Notes: generated by a model not told the origin, from the sequence alone. Counted from the first letter of the stretch, positions 19,890 to 30,516 are shown. The stretch: DNA of 64,000 bases from Pseudoalteromonas sp. OOF1S-7 (GCF_022347765.1 NZ_JAKRFZ010000006.1:62001-126000); one strand, 5' to 3'. Translations and numbers: made by a program.

Positions 19890-21098
19890 ATGACGCCACT
19901 CGTTGATACACTAAAGCAGCTCAGGTACTTAGTCGCGCACCTGGAAGATAACACGCTTGCGACCGAATACCCTGATATCGCACGTTTTATGCGGGATGAC
20001 GTTTTCGATCCGCAACGATGCAAGGATGAATTGGCGTTCCTTTATCAGTTTTTGTATGTGTACGGACGTAAGTCGGAGGCCACGTTTAACCGGTTTCGCA
20101 ATGAAATAGAGCGTTTTTATCTTTGGTCCTGGTGTGTCCAAAAAGCATCTGTGTTCGAGTTAAAACGTGAAGACATAGAAGCCTATGTTGAGTTTGTTGT
20201 AGAAACAAGTGATGACTGGGTAGCCACCTCTGTACAGTGGCGATTTAAAGATAGTAATGGCTTCAGGCGTGTTAATCCTAACTGGCGCCCCTTTGTTTAT
20301 AAAGCGAACGGGGTTAGTCAGCAAACACTTGCATCTATGTTCACAGCCCTGAATGTGTTTTACAAGTTTGCAATTTTAGAGGAAAAAACGTTCGCCAATT
20401 TCGTCCCTGTAATTAAAAAGAATTGCCCCTACCTGGTCGTTCAGTCTCAAATAAAGCTACCAGATACATTAAGTGATCTGCAGTGGGAATACGTTTTCGG
20501 CGTTACTAAAGACCGTTGTGAGAAGGACCCCAAACTTGAGCGAAACCTGTTTACCCTCGCCTGTTTAAAAGGTCTTTACTTGCGGATCTCGGAGCTTTCC
20601 GACAGACCTCAGTGGTCACCTGTTATGAGCCACTTCTGGCAAGATCAGGATGGATTTTGGTTTTTACGCATTATGGGCAAAGGCAATAAACTGCGCGATG
20701 TGACATTAAGCGAAGACTTTATTGACTATCTGAAACGCTATCGCCTCAGTCGCGGGCTCACCTCCTTGCCCCGGGTCGATGAACCACATCCCATCATTCA
20801 CAAACTGCGAGGCAGCGGTGGAATGAATGTCAGACAAATACGCCGTATTGTTCAGGAAAGTTTCGATCTGGCCATAAAAAAGCTCAACGAAGATGGCTTT
20901 GCGGAGGAATCTGAAAACTTGCAGGCTGCGACATCACACTGGTTAAGGCACACCGGCGCAACACATGATGCGCAGCATCGCCCTTTAAAACATTTATCTG
21001 AAGATCTTGGACACTCAAAAATCGCGACGACCGATCAGATATATATTCAGACTAACATCAAAGAAAGAGCCAAATCAGGGATCAAGAGAAAACTTTAA
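19890..21098 (+). CDS. Solitary tyrosine recombinase/integrase
   Basis: A 402-residue phage-integrase-family recombinase with a SAM-like N-terminal DNA-binding domain (~40-190). The catalytic set is visible: Arg232 (LRISEL), His350-x-x-Arg353 (HWLRHT), His375 (LGHSKIATT) and nucleophile Tyr385 (QIYIQT). No excisionase, phage or cassette genes flank it and I found no clear attachment repeats. It may be a leftover of an integrated element, or a replicon-maintenance recombinase such as a chromid dimer resolver. A Ter-like site begins 30 bases after its stop. Confidence 0.8.
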   Translation: MTPLVDTLKQLRYLVAHLEDNTLATEYPDIARFMRDDVFDPQRCKDELAFLYQFLYVYGRKSEATFNRFRNEIERFYLWSWCVQKASVFELKREDIEAYVEFVVETSDDWVATSVQWRFKDSNGFRRVNPNWRPFVYKANGVSQQTLASMFTALNVFYKFAILEEKTFANFVPVIKKNCPYLVVQSQIKLPDTLSDLQWEYVFGVTKDRCEKDPKLERNLFTLACLKGLYLRISELSDRPQWSPVMSHFWQDQDGFWFLRIMGKGNKLRDVTLSEDFIDYLKRYRLSRGLTSLPRVDEPHPIIHKLRGSGGMNVRQIRRIVQESFDLAIKKLNEDGFAEESENLQAATSHWLRHTGATHDAQHRPLKHLSEDLGHSKIATTDQIYIQTNIKERAKSGIKRKL

Positions 21099-21842
21099 GG
21101 GACCTGCTGAAGTTTTTAATCGACAAGGGCACATCATACATATTTGAAGTGTTCTTTGAGAGTCGGCAATGATTCCTGCGTTAAACTGCAAGGTGGTTAA
21201 TTTGAAACCAAATCGATCATGGTATTATTAACCGGGGTAATGGCCAGGTAGTTTCTGATTACTCTCACATGTCTTTGTCGTGCATCTGAAGTATTGTAAT
21301 TATCTATTTCAACAACTCCCTTGCTTAATTCCATACTCCCCTTCAAGTGATCCCGTATCACAACCGGCACATCAGAGACTGGAACAAATTAATCTAATCG
21401 CTAAAAAGTCTTTAACAGCAGCATCAGCGCCAAACGTGAAGTGGATTGCCGAGCGTGAGAGCGAACGATATCTATTTCTTCAGGTGATGGCGAATAGACG
21501 GTTATTAGATCTTCATCTGAGAGTAAAGACTTCAGTCTAGGATAAGCAGTTTCATATAAGGTAATCATAGCTATTTCAGTTTGTTCCGACTTACTACTAA
21601 CTCTTGTAGCAAGTGGTTGGCCTAAAAACCGAAATTACAAGGTGTTTGTTCTCTATAACTGCCAGCTTCGACACCTCGAATCTTCTCTAAGCTCAATTAA
21701 ACGTTCACTTTTTAACTACAAACAACGATTACGTAAAAAGTGTAATGAAGTGTAATACCTTGTATGCGATTAAGTTTCTAACATATGTTAAGTATTTGTA
21801 TCCGGCAAATACGACATTAACCTAACAGGATTAGAGGATATT
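21099..21842. other. Intergenic region carrying a degenerate Ter-like site
   Basis: Apart from the Ter-like core at 21128-21139 I see no structure. An 86-codon frame at 21280-21540 has no ribosome site and no recognisable motif. Confidence 0.5.
21128..21139 (-). other. Ter-like site 1 (degenerate flank)
   Basis: On the minus strand this reads GTATGATGTGCC, sharing the GTATGATGTG core with sites 2-4 but differing in the last bases (CC for TT). Minus-strand orientation puts the conserved G toward the origin. It is the weakest of the four and could be chance. Confidence 0.4.
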
Positions 21843-23873
21843 ATGAAAATAAATCTATCAACTATGGGAACTGCTGCACTTGTCTGTTTATTGCCCACAT
21901 TTGCAGTTTTAGCTAATGACTTTACGATAAGACACGCTGACATCAATGGAACCCTGGGAACGGTAAGCTTTGGTCAAGTACCAGTAGGTGGTTCGAAGGA
22001 TATTGCCATAGATTTTTATAATGGTGAACAGGTTGATGTATTGGATAATTGTGCCACTTACCCATCGTCCAACTCAAATTTTCAGATTGTGTCTCAAACC
22101 TGTGGTGATTGGACGGGCTCGCGTATACCAGATCCTTATAGTGTTCACTTAGCGCCTAATAGCGGCTCAAGCTGTCGTGTCACTATGCGCTACACTCCAT
22201 CAGGTGTGGGTGCGGATAATGACCGATTCCAACTCTACTGTAATGATTCAAGTTACAACGGAAACTCACGTCCTACTTTTTATGTAAACCTAAGTGGAAA
22301 TACATCTCCAACTTTATCAACACCAGGGGAAAATTTGATAGTAAAAGTCACGAATAGTTACAGCTTGGTCTGGAAAGATGCCGGCAGTGGCGCCAATCTA
22401 GACGGATCCTTTTGGAAGCCTATACCAGAAAACGGTTTTCATATTGTTGGCCATACACTTTGGCAAGCACATACTCAGCCTGACAGAGGAACCATAACTG
22501 TAAAGGAAAAGGTTCCTGGATCAGGAGCATTAACTCCTGCATTGTCTTATGAACTTGTTTGGAATGACAAGGGAAGTGGTGCAGTTAACGATGTCTCTGT
22601 CTGGAGGCCTATATGCCAAGAAGGATATTCCGCAATTGGTGATGTTGCTAGTCAGGGTTATACTACACCTGCACCGGGCGAAGTACAATGCATTTTGAAT
22701 AGTGAGTTGATAGACGCAGAATTCACTCATATGAGGTGGAATGATCAAGGAAGCGGTGCTTATAGTGATTTTAGTGGATGGGAGTTTATCGGAACATCGC
22801 CTTCAACTTCTTATCATTCTCGTACAAGAGGGTTATTTATTGGAAGCAACAACTATAATAACCCAGCTTTTGCAAAAGCTATTCTAACTGAGACACCTGA
22901 CTTTATTCATAGAGCTGTAAATTGGACTTATTCTGGCGGTAGAGACTACAACCACCCAAATAATCCAAGTTTTGCATTTTTTGTTGAAGAAGCAACGAAT
23001 GTGATCATTGATTTAACTTCGAGTGTTGATACATATTTGTATTTGTTAAATGAAAATGGTGCTGTTATTGCTTTAAATGACGATGGCGGCGAGGGATATA
23101 ATTCTCGTATTCAACAATTGTTGGATGTAGGGCACTACAGGATAGTAACAGCTACTTATTCGACGGGAAGATCAGGAAGTGGTTTGTTAAAAATCGATTC
23201 TGATAAAGATGTCATTTCATTGGGGTTTAAAGAAGAGACGGCAAATCAGGCACTTAACGAAATTGCTGATTGGTTTCCGGAGGATGCAAGCACTATTGCA
23301 ACACATCGAGAACACCTAGTTAATCACTTAGTTAATAATACACCTTTACCAACATCGTCTTCTCTCTATCATCAAACAGTGGTGATGGATCCAGAAATAT
23401 TTAATCAACCGGAATTTGCTGCTTGGCAGTTCACAGAGTGTGATGAGCTTGGTGCTATTGTTGGCTTTGACGCAATGATGTTTACTATAGGTGCTGTTGG
23501 GCTACATGTGTCAAATAGCGAGAGGGTGACTAGAGCATTTTTAAGAGAAATTGGACCTGATACTTTAAGGGGTTTAAGCAGGCAGATACACAACTTTAAT
23601 GCGGCAGTAGGACGTTTCGATAGAGCCCGTTCATTGTTCGGGCTTGTTGGCTCTATATATAATGCAGGCGGATTCAAAGCTATCTTTAAAGTTATTCGAA
23701 GTGAAATGTCATGGTGGGATTGGATTAAAACAGGCATAGTTTCGATAGCTCAACTCATTGCTTGGTTTGCGACAGACGGAGTAGCATTTGTTGCAGAGGT
23801 AGCTTTAACCATCATGAGTGGAGAACAATTGTTGGAAGACTCTGCTAAATATGGCAAGAAATGCCTTTTATAA
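21843..23873 (+). CDS. Secreted Vps62-domain protein with hydrophobic C-terminal domain, toxin-like
   Basis: A 676-residue exported protein with an unusually AT-rich gene for this window. A signal peptide (~1-24) is followed by a beta-sandwich with paired cysteines that looks like an ASH/choice-of-anchor module (~25-155). Next comes a Vps62/DUF946-like region (~165-320) with three repeats of the pattern W-(K/N)-D-x-GSGA followed by W-(K/R/E)-P/F-I. A PPC-like beta domain follows (~345-455). The last ~200 residues are helical with hydrophobic stretches (WIKTGIVSIAQLIAWFATDGV). Vps62-type repeats occur in secreted bacterial and fungal proteins, some suspected of membrane attack. A pore-forming or membrane-binding role is inference only. 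Confidence 0.6.
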   Translation: MKINLSTMGTAALVCLLPTFAVLANDFTIRHADINGTLGTVSFGQVPVGGSKDIAIDFYNGEQVDVLDNCATYPSSNSNFQIVSQTCGDWTGSRIPDPYSVHLAPNSGSSCRVTMRYTPSGVGADNDRFQLYCNDSSYNGNSRPTFYVNLSGNTSPTLSTPGENLIVKVTNSYSLVWKDAGSGANLDGSFWKPIPENGFHIVGHTLWQAHTQPDRGTITVKEKVPGSGALTPALSYELVWNDKGSGAVNDVSVWRPICQEGYSAIGDVASQGYTTPAPGEVQCILNSELIDAEFTHMRWNDQGSGAYSDFSGWEFIGTSPSTSYHSRTRGLFIGSNNYNNPAFAKAILTETPDFIHRAVNWTYSGGRDYNHPNNPSFAFFVEEATNVIIDLTSSVDTYLYLLNENGAVIALNDDGGEGYNSRIQQLLDVGHYRIVTATYSTGRSGSGLLKIDSDKDVISLGFKEETANQALNEIADWFPEDASTIATHREHLVNHLVNNTPLPTSSSLYHQTVVMDPEIFNQPEFAAWQFTECDELGAIVGFDAMMFTIGAVGLHVSNSERVTRAFLREIGPDTLRGLSRQIHNFNAAVGRFDRARSLFGLVGSIYNAGGFKAIFKVIRSEMSWWDWIKTGIVSIAQLIAWFATDGVAFVAEVALTIMSGEQLLEDSAKYGKKCLL

Positions 23874-23983
23874 ACATAAATGACAGCTAGGCTTTGGTAA
23901 TAAAGGTCTAATAATGAATAGATCCTATCTGATTCAGTAATTATATGAATTAGTTCCGGCCAGACATTTCGATTTAAAAAATT

Positions 23984-24036
23984 GAGAGTTACCCTTTGAT
24001 AGAGGTGTCGAACCTTTATCAAAACGGGTAACTCTC
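23984..24036. repeat. Inverted repeat ahead of transposase remnant
   Basis: GAGAGTTACCC at 23984-23994 and its exact complement GGGTAACTCTC at 24026-24036, with further pairing of TTTGATA/TATCAAA inside. The right arm abuts the remnant ATG, so this may include the left end of the insertion sequence. Confidence 0.6.
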
Positions 24037-24300
24037 ATGTTACATACCAACAATCCAATCATTAAATACAAAGCTGGTTTGCACAACCTGGCTTGAGAGC
24101 TTGGAAATGTATCTAAAGCCTGCAAAATGACGGGAATTCGCGAGATACGTTTTATCGTAATCAAGAACTCGTAGATGAAGGCGGTATTGATGCACTCATC
24201 GATAAATCGCGCAGAACATCAAACTTGAATAACCGCGTAGGTAAAGAAACTGAAAAAGCAGTTTGAATCTATGTGCTCGAATTTCCCGCTCACGGGCAAG
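24037..24300 (+). pseudogene. IS481-family transposase remnant, frameshifted and truncated
   Basis: Reading across frames gives MLHTNNPIIKYKAGLHNLA, then ELGNVSKACKMTGI, then RDTFYRNQELVDEGGIDAL and KSRRTSNLNNRVGKETEKAV. These are the consecutive N-terminal HTH segments of IS481-family transposases. There are at least two frameshifts, an in-frame TGA, and the whole DDE catalytic part is missing. It is a dead fragment. Ter-like site 2 lies 50 bases past its end. Confidence 0.75.
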
Positions 24301-24350
24301 TGAGGGCCATCAATAGTTTTTAGGAAAGCACAGTGAGATTTGCATGTTAG

Positions 24351-24363
24351 GAACACATCATAC
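24351..24363 (-). other. Ter-like site 2
   Basis: Minus strand GTATGATGTGTTC followed by CTAA. Compare the E. coli Ter consensus AGNATGTTGTAACTAA: GTATG, one base, TGT and a downstream C-x-TAA are shared. The G matching Ter position 6 is present and faces right, toward the origin. Confidence 0.6.
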
Positions 24364-24508
24364 AAATTATAAATATACAAAACAACTCAGCATCTGTGAC
24401 AACACAAAACAAAATATTTCCAGTAATAGCGAGAAATTTATCCTGCTGTTAGTTATGTTAAATCAAGTGTTTCTAGAGGTCGGCTGGGTGCAGTATCGGG
24501 AATTGTAA

Positions 24509-24536
24509 AGCAGCGACGAGAAAATACGTCGCTGCT
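24509..24536 (-). terminator. Terminator of the ydiJ-type gene
   Basis: Inverted repeat AGCAGCGACG/CGTCGCTGCT just beyond the minus-strand stop at 24544, followed on that strand by TTTACAATT. Confidence 0.7.
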
Positions 24537-24543
24537 GGTTTAT

Positions 24544-27500
24544 CTAAATATTTTTAGCAATGAACTCAATCGGGTGCATTGGCTTTTGATTTTCGTAACG
24601 CTTCACCTGGCAGCGGCATGAAAAGCCGGTCGCCAAAATTGTTTCACTGGCCATATTTTTAGTGTGATGCTGCCAAGACATTTCATACAGGTTTCTTGAA
24701 TTCTCCTGATGATCCGTTTCGTGGCCGTACGTTCCGGCCATGCCGCAACACCCTGTCGCTGGCGTACTCAATTCTATTCCTAGGTTTCTGAATATCTCGC
24801 TCCAGACATTTTTGCTTTGCGGCATCGCGCTGGTTTCAGTGCAGTGACTCAGTAACTTAACCGACTCGTGGCTTTCTATCCGCCCTATTGAGTTCCAGTC
24901 TTGTGTTGCGAGCCATTCATGCGCAAGATGAACTTGAAAATCTAGTTCATCTTTATTTAGTATTTTTAGGTATTCGTCTCTGTAGCAAAGTACTAACGAA
25001 GCATCTAAACCAACCATAGGTCTCTCATAACTCGCGATGCGAGAAAGAAATTCATTGGCCGAAGACGCTGTGGATTTAAATTCCTTCAGAAAGCCTTTCA
25101 CATGTTGGGCTTTACCATTAGGTACAAATGGCAATAATATCGGCTTATTACCTAGTTTGCTGATCAAAGTGATAAACGATTCAACCAACTCTGCTTCATA
25201 GTAACTGGTAAAGGGATCCTGAACGATAAAAACAATATCGGACATTTCTTTCTTTGATAGTCCGGCAAATTTGGATTCGTCGTACACCTGAGCACTGTTA
25301 ACTCGAGAAGCTAAAGTTGGCACGCTAAGCATTGGCGTATCTACGTACCCGACAATGTGTTTTAGTGCAGATTTAACGGGCGGCAGGTTAACGAAAAAGT
25401 TGGTTAACCTTGGCACCTTGGCCATCAAGGGGGTCGTTTTTTCAACGTTAGCTACCAGGTGATCCTTAAGCGGCCGGTTGTACTTGCTGTAGTATAGATT
25501 TAAAAATCTCGCGCGAAAGCTTGGTACGTCTACCTTTATAGGGCAAGCCGTTGTACATGCTTTACAAGCTAAACATTCGTCCATTGACGCTTTAACTTCG
25601 TGAGAAAAATCATAGAAACCTTTTTGCTTTTTCTGATTATTTCGAAAACGTTCCCACCAGGTGACTTCATTTTCTTTTTCTATGAGTGTCTTTTCGGTTG
25701 CTAACAGGTCAATTCCCTGCTCTTCTTGTAAACGAAACCACTCTCGTATAAGTGAGGCTCGCCCTTTCGGAGAGTGACGTCGGTCTCGGGTAACTTTGTA
25801 AGACGGACACATGGGTGAGTTTTGATCATAATTAAAACAAAGCCCATTGCCATTGCAGTTCATCGCATTTTCAAAACTCTCGCGTACCTGAATGTTTATC
25901 GACTTATCAAACCAAGCGCGCTTTTGATCGTCCACACTAACAAGATTATCTGTACTGTCTAACGGTGTACAAATCTTGCCTGGGTTCAGGCGGTTGTTTT
26001 TGTCGAATGCAGTTTTTATTTTTCTGAGCTCAGTAAAAAGTGTTTCACCGAAGAATTCAGGTCCATATTCGCTTCGATATCCTTTGCCATGTTCACCCCA
26101 CATCAATCCGCGATACTTGGCTGTAAGCGCTACAACTTGATCTGAAATTTCCCGTAACAACTTTTCTTGTTCAGGATCACACATATCTAATGCCGGTCGA
26201 ACATGAAGTACGCCTGCATCAACGTGACCGAACATACCATAGTTCAATCCTTTGCTGTCTAACAGCTCGCGGAATTCTAATATAAAGTCTGCTAAATTTT
26301 CTGGGGGGACTGCGGTGTCTTCGGCAAATGCCAGGGGCTTCTGTTTGCCTTTTGTATTGCCCAGAAGACCAACCGCCTTCTTTCGCATTGCGTATATTTT
26401 TAGGATATCTGATTTATCATTCGTGAGCTGATATCCTACGACGCCAGCTTCCTTTTTCGCTATAAGTTGATCAAGCTGACTGCACAGCGACGTGACTTTA
26501 CCTTCTATTTCTTCTGGAGTTTCTCCATTGAACTCAACCATGTTGAGTCCCTGAACTTCAACGCCCGGAACATCTGAGATTAAGTCCGATACTGAATGCC
26601 AGATAACATCTTGTTTCGCCAGATTAAGTACTTTGCTATCTACAGTTTCTACGGATGTGGCATTAGCCGAAACCAAAAACGGAGAATTCCTGAGCGCCGA
26701 TTCGAAAGAATCGTATTTTATATTTATGAGAGTCTTAAAGGGCTGTATGCGCGTTACGTTTAATTTGGCTTCAGTGACTATGCCCAAAGATCCTTCCGAA
26801 CCTGTAATCACTCTGCTCAGATCAAACGTTGTCATCTGACTATCAAAGACATTTTCGAGGTCGTAACCCGTCAGGAATCGATTCAGTCTGGGAAATTTCT
26901 CTAGTACTTGCGCGCGATTATCTCTGCAACTGTTTAGGACCACACGATAGATGTCGCCAACCCGATTAGATTGTTCGGCAAGTACTTGCGCTTTTTCTAG
27001 CTCCAGTTTGCGGGTGTTAAGCTCTGTACCATCAACAAGAATGGTTTTTAATTCAAGAACATGATCACTGGTTTTTCCATAGACTAGAGAACCCTGACCA
27101 GAAGCATCAGTGTTGATCATTCCGCCTATTGTTGCGCGGTTGCTGGTAGATAGATCCGGTGCAAAAAAGAAGCCGTAGGGTTTTAAAAAATCATTAAGCT
27201 GATCCTTTATCACACCGGCTTGTACTCTGACCCAGCCTTCTTCCTCATTAATTTCGATGATACCGCGCATGTAGCGTGACAAATCAACGACAATCCCGGG
27301 CGTAAGCGACTGTCCATTTGTCCCGGTGCCGCCACCTCTTGGACCAAAGCTTAAAGAAAGAAATGGGTCCAGTGAGGCAACTTGCATTGCAATCTGAACA
27401 TCTTTGGAACTTTTTGGGTAGATAACGGCCTGAGGGATTTCTTGATAGATACTGTTATCCGTAGCCGTGACTATGCGAGTGGCGTAGCTCGTGTCGGTGT

Positions 27501-27588
27501 CTCCGCTAAAGCCCTGACTACTAATCTTTTTTATATAGTCGTTTAATAATGTATTGGCAGAATCCTGCTGATTAATTTCGGCAATCAT
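24544..27588 (-). CDS. ydiJ: YdiJ-type FAD/Fe-S dehydrogenase, probably D-2-hydroxyglutarate or related 2-hydroxyacid
   Basis: A 1014-residue three-part oxidoreductase of the same size and order as E. coli YdiJ (~1018). The N-terminal ~220 residues are a PCMH-type FAD domain (SFGPRGGGTGTNGQSLTPG, then ATIGGMINTDASGQGS). A FAD-oxidase C-terminal domain follows to ~550. Then come ferredoxin-like cysteine clusters (CNGNGLCF near 580 and CLACKACTTACPIKVD near 670) and a CCG domain (ATGCCGMAGTYGHE near 940). YdiJ-type proteins oxidise D-2-hydroxyacids such as D-2-hydroxyglutarate and pass electrons to the respiratory chain. It is a single-gene unit with its own terminator. Confidence 0.88.
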   Translation of the reverse strand: MIAEINQQDSANTLLNDYIKKISSQGFSGDTDTSYATRIVTATDNSIYQEIPQAVIYPKSSKDVQIAMQVASLDPFLSLSFGPRGGGTGTNGQSLTPGIVVDLSRYMRGIIEINEEEGWVRVQAGVIKDQLNDFLKPYGFFFAPDLSTSNRATIGGMINTDASGQGSLVYGKTSDHVLELKTILVDGTELNTRKLELEKAQVLAEQSNRVGDIYRVVLNSCRDNRAQVLEKFPRLNRFLTGYDLENVFDSQMTTFDLSRVITGSEGSLGIVTEAKLNVTRIQPFKTLINIKYDSFESALRNSPFLVSANATSVETVDSKVLNLAKQDVIWHSVSDLISDVPGVEVQGLNMVEFNGETPEEIEGKVTSLCSQLDQLIAKKEAGVVGYQLTNDKSDILKIYAMRKKAVGLLGNTKGKQKPLAFAEDTAVPPENLADFILEFRELLDSKGLNYGMFGHVDAGVLHVRPALDMCDPEQEKLLREISDQVVALTAKYRGLMWGEHGKGYRSEYGPEFFGETLFTELRKIKTAFDKNNRLNPGKICTPLDSTDNLVSVDDQKRAWFDKSINIQVRESFENAMNCNGNGLCFNYDQNSPMCPSYKVTRDRRHSPKGRASLIREWFRLQEEQGIDLLATEKTLIEKENEVTWWERFRNNQKKQKGFYDFSHEVKASMDECLACKACTTACPIKVDVPSFRARFLNLYYSKYNRPLKDHLVANVEKTTPLMAKVPRLTNFFVNLPPVKSALKHIVGYVDTPMLSVPTLASRVNSAQVYDESKFAGLSKKEMSDIVFIVQDPFTSYYEAELVESFITLISKLGNKPILLPFVPNGKAQHVKGFLKEFKSTASSANEFLSRIASYERPMVGLDASLVLCYRDEYLKILNKDELDFQVHLAHEWLATQDWNSIGRIESHESVKLLSHCTETSAMPQSKNVWSEIFRNLGIELSTPATGCCGMAGTYGHETDHQENSRNLYEMSWQHHTKNMASETILATGFSCRCQVKRYENQKPMHPIEFIAKNI

Positions 27589-27737
27589 GACGGTAATAAA
27601 TTATTGCTTTGCCCTCATTGTATCATGTTGAGTGGCATTACAAATCCGGAATTTTTCGTTTTGTTACATTTTGAAAAGACTATGGGATGAAATCTGGAGT
27701 AGGCTTAACTTGAAGTGAGAATTCTAGTGAGGTAAGT

Positions 27738-27944
27738 ATGAAGACTTTTTTGATGAATCTGTTAGCCGGCATATGTGCTTTATTGGCACTAGTCTTTATT
27801 GTCGTACCCGGCCCTTCACTTATTTTCCTGCTTGCCGGACTGCTCTGCTTGTCCTTAAACTATCCCCGGGCAAGATCCTGGTTAAAGAAAGCTCAGGTTG
27901 GATTTAAAAATGTGTGTGTTCAGCTAGATAGACGATTACGTTAG
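27738..27944 (+). CDS. PGPGW-family small membrane protein
   Basis: A 68-residue protein with two hydrophobic helices joined by VVPGPSLIF, followed by LAGLLCLSLNYPRARSWLKKA. This is the signature of the PGPGW family (PF09656), with PGPS in place of PGPGW. A GTGAGGTAAG ribosome site precedes the ATG and a terminator follows. The function of the family is unknown. Confidence 0.75.
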   Translation: MKTFLMNLLAGICALLALVFIVVPGPSLIFLLAGLLCLSLNYPRARSWLKKAQVGFKNVCVQLDRRLR

Positions 27945-27954
27945 CACAGTAATT

Positions 27955-27988
27955 AAAAAAGGCCTGTTAAAACAGGCCCTTTTTATTT
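27955..27988. terminator. Bidirectional terminator between PGPGW gene and ppsA
   Basis: GGCCTGTT/AACAGGCC flanked by an A run on the left and a T run on the right, serving the two convergent genes. Confidence 0.9.
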
Positions 27989-27999
27989 TTCAGGTTGCC

Positions 28000-30375
28000 C
28001 TATGCCTTGTTTTGCTCAGCCAGGTATAACCAGGTTTCCAGAACCGTGTCTGGGTTAAGCGATACTGAATCAATACCTTGCTCTACTAACCAGGCTGCAA
28101 AATCTTCATGATCCGAAGGACCCTGACCACAAATACCGACATATTTGCCTTTTGCTTTAGCGGTTTGAATCGCCATTGATAGCAGCTTTTTAATAGCCGG
28201 GTTACGCTCATCAAACAGGTGTGCGATCAGACCTGAGTCACGATCAAGACCTAGAGTAAGCTGAGTGAGATCGTTTGAGCCGATTGAGAACCCGTCAAAA
28301 TACTCAAGGAATTCATCTGCCAACAGTGCGTTTGAAGGAAGCTCACACATCATGATGACTTTCAGTCCATTCTCACCACGCTTAAGACCGTGTTCTTCAA
28401 GCAATTGGATTACTTGTGCGGCTTCTTCAAGAGTGCGCACAAATGGGATCATAATCTCTACGTTTTCGAGACCCATTTGGTTACGTACGCGTTTGATTGC
28501 TTCACACTCAAGCGCAAAACACTCGCGGAAATCTTCTGAAATGTAACGAGAGGCGCCACGGAAACCAATCATTGGGTTTTCTTCTTCCGGCTCGTACTGC
28601 TGGCCGCCTACGAGGTTGGCATATTCGTTTGACTTGAAGTCAGACATACGAACGATAACGCGCTCTGGTGCAAATGCCGCACCAAGGGTTGAAATACCTT
28701 CAACCAGCTTTGCGATATAGAATTCTACCGGAGAGTCATAACCGGCGATGATTTCTTTAATTTCAGCTTGCAGCTCAGCAGATTGCGTGTCGAAGTTAAT
28801 CAGCGCTTTTGGATGCACACCAATCATGCGGTTGATAATGAATTCAAGGCGCGCAAGTCCGATACCGGCATGAGGCAGTTTAGCAAAATCAAATGCGCGA
28901 TCCGGGTTACCCACGTTCATCATGATTTTCATTGGGATGTCAGGCATTGAATCAATGCGCGATGAAATTACTTCAAAATCAAGTTTACCCTGGTAGATAT
29001 AACCTGTGTCACCCTCTGCGCATGAAACAGTGACTTCATCGCCATGTTTGATGGTATCTGTTGCATTACCACACCCAACTACCGCTGGAATGCCGAGTTC
29101 ACGGGCGATGATTGCAGCGTGACAAGTACGACCACCACGGTTAGTAACGATAGCAGCAGCGCGCTTCATGATAGGTTCCCAGTCTGGGTCTGTCATGTCG
29201 GTAACCAGAATATCGCCCTGCTCTACTTTATCCATTTCGTCGATGGAGTTAAGTACGCGTACTACACCGCTGCCAATTTTGTGGCCAATTGCACGGCCTT
29301 CGCATACGATGTCTGATTTTTCTTTAAGCTGGTAACGCTCCATAACGTTAGCATCTTCGTTTGAGCGAACTGTTTCTGGACGCGCTTGTACAATGTACAG
29401 CTTGCCATCGTTACCATCTTTGGCCCATTCAATATCCATTGGACGACCATAGTGTTTCTCGATGATAACGGCTTGCTTGGCCAGTTCCTGCACTTCGCTG
29501 TCTGTAATTGAGAATTTATTAGACAGCTCTGGTTCCATATCAACGATCTCAACTTGTTTGCCGTGAGATTCATCGTTCGAATAGACCATTTGAATAGCTT
29601 TGGAGCCGATATTGCGTCTTACTACTGCCGGTAAGCCTTTAGCCAGTGTTGGTTTGTGTACGTAGAATTCGTCTGGGTTTACAGCACCCTGAACGACCAT
29701 TTCTCCAAGACCATAACTTGAAGTAACAAACACCACGTCTTCGAATCCTGATTCGGTATCGATCGTAAACATAACGCCTGAAGAGGCTTTATCTGAGCGG
29801 ACCATACGCTGGATACCGGCTGAAAGCGCAACACCACGATGGTCATAGCCCTGATGAACCCGATACGAAATCGCGCGGTCATTGAACAAAGATGCGAACA
29901 CATGCTTGATGGCAACCATCACAGCATCTATCCCTTTTACGTTAAGGAAAGTTTCTTGTTGTCCTGCAAATGAGGCATCTGGCATATCTTCCGCGGTCGC
30001 TGAGGAACGTACAGCAAAGGAGACATCGTTGTTATCATCGCCATGAAGTGACGCGTATGCGTTGCGAATGGCTTGGTCTAATTCTGGCTGGAAAGGTGTG
30101 TCAATAACCCATTGACGGATTTGGGCGCCGACTTTGGCAAGTTCGTTGACGTCGTCAACATCGAGGGAATCGAGAATAGTGTGAATTTTCTCATTCAGGC
30201 CTGATTGCTCAAGGAATTCATTAAAGGCGTCTGCCGTTGTCGCGAATCCACCGGGTACTTGTACACCTGCATTGGCAAGGTTAGATATCATTTCACCCAG
30301 AGAAGCATTTTTACCACCAACTCTAGGTACGTCTTGCATACCTAATTCTTGATACCAGAGAACGTAGTCTTGCAC
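28000..30375 (-). CDS. ppsA: Phosphoenolpyruvate synthase
   Basis: A 791-residue pyruvate, water dikinase making PEP from pyruvate and ATP for gluconeogenesis. The N-terminal ATP-grasp-like domain starts [20 protein letters not shown]. The swivelling phosphohistidine domain has [14 protein letters not shown], with the reactive His near residue 419. The C-terminal PEP-binding barrel ends with [19 protein letters not shown], containing the catalytic Cys. Length matches the E. coli enzyme (792). The divergent gene starting 142 bases away encodes its regulatory kinase/phosphorylase. It fits with aceA/glcB in this window for growth on acetate or fatty acids. Confidence 0.97.
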   Translation of the reverse strand: MQDYVLWYQELGMQDVPRVGGKNASLGEMISNLANAGVQVPGGFATTADAFNEFLEQSGLNEKIHTILDSLDVDDVNELAKVGAQIRQWVIDTPFQPELDQAIRNAYASLHGDDNNDVSFAVRSSATAEDMPDASFAGQQETFLNVKGIDAVMVAIKHVFASLFNDRAISYRVHQGYDHRGVALSAGIQRMVRSDKASSGVMFTIDTESGFEDVVFVTSSYGLGEMVVQGAVNPDEFYVHKPTLAKGLPAVVRRNIGSKAIQMVYSNDESHGKQVEIVDMEPELSNKFSITDSEVQELAKQAVIIEKHYGRPMDIEWAKDGNDGKLYIVQARPETVRSNEDANVMERYQLKEKSDIVCEGRAIGHKIGSGVVRVLNSIDEMDKVEQGDILVTDMTDPDWEPIMKRAAAIVTNRGGRTCHAAIIARELGIPAVVGCGNATDTIKHGDEVTVSCAEGDTGYIYQGKLDFEVISSRIDSMPDIPMKIMMNVGNPDRAFDFAKLPHAGIGLARLEFIINRMIGVHPKALINFDTQSAELQAEIKEIIAGYDSPVEFYIAKLVEGISTLGAAFAPERVIVRMSDFKSNEYANLVGGQQYEPEEENPMIGFRGASRYISEDFRECFALECEAIKRVRNQMGLENVEIMIPFVRTLEEAAQVIQLLEEHGLKRGENGLKVIMMCELPSNALLADEFLEYFDGFSIGSNDLTQLTLGLDRDSGLIAHLFDERNPAIKKLLSMAIQTAKAKGKYVGICGQGPSDHEDFAAWLVEQGIDSVSLNPDTVLETWLYLAEQNKA

Positions 30376-30516
30376 GGAACTGTCTCCAAAAACAAATTGT
30401 ATTTAATGTGAGAGAAAAATTGACCTTCCTATAGGTCGAAGGCATTCTACAACTTAAAGCATAGTGACGTAAACCACGACGCGAAAAAATACTAAAAAAG
30501 TAATTGAAAGGTTAAA

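Larger units (their letters stand above)
23874..24543. other. Intergenic region with IS481 remnant and Ter-like site 2
   Basis: It contains a long inverted repeat, the decayed 5' part of an IS481-type transposase, one Ter-like site and the ydiJ terminator, each listed separately. No intact gene was seen. Confidence 0.7.

Noticed and set aside
21280-21540. 86-codon frame
   Set aside because: No ribosome site and no recognisable features in an otherwise empty region.
28346-28353. CACATCAT match inside ppsA
   Set aside because: It encodes the conserved MMCELPS segment and lacks the flanking Ter-like bases.
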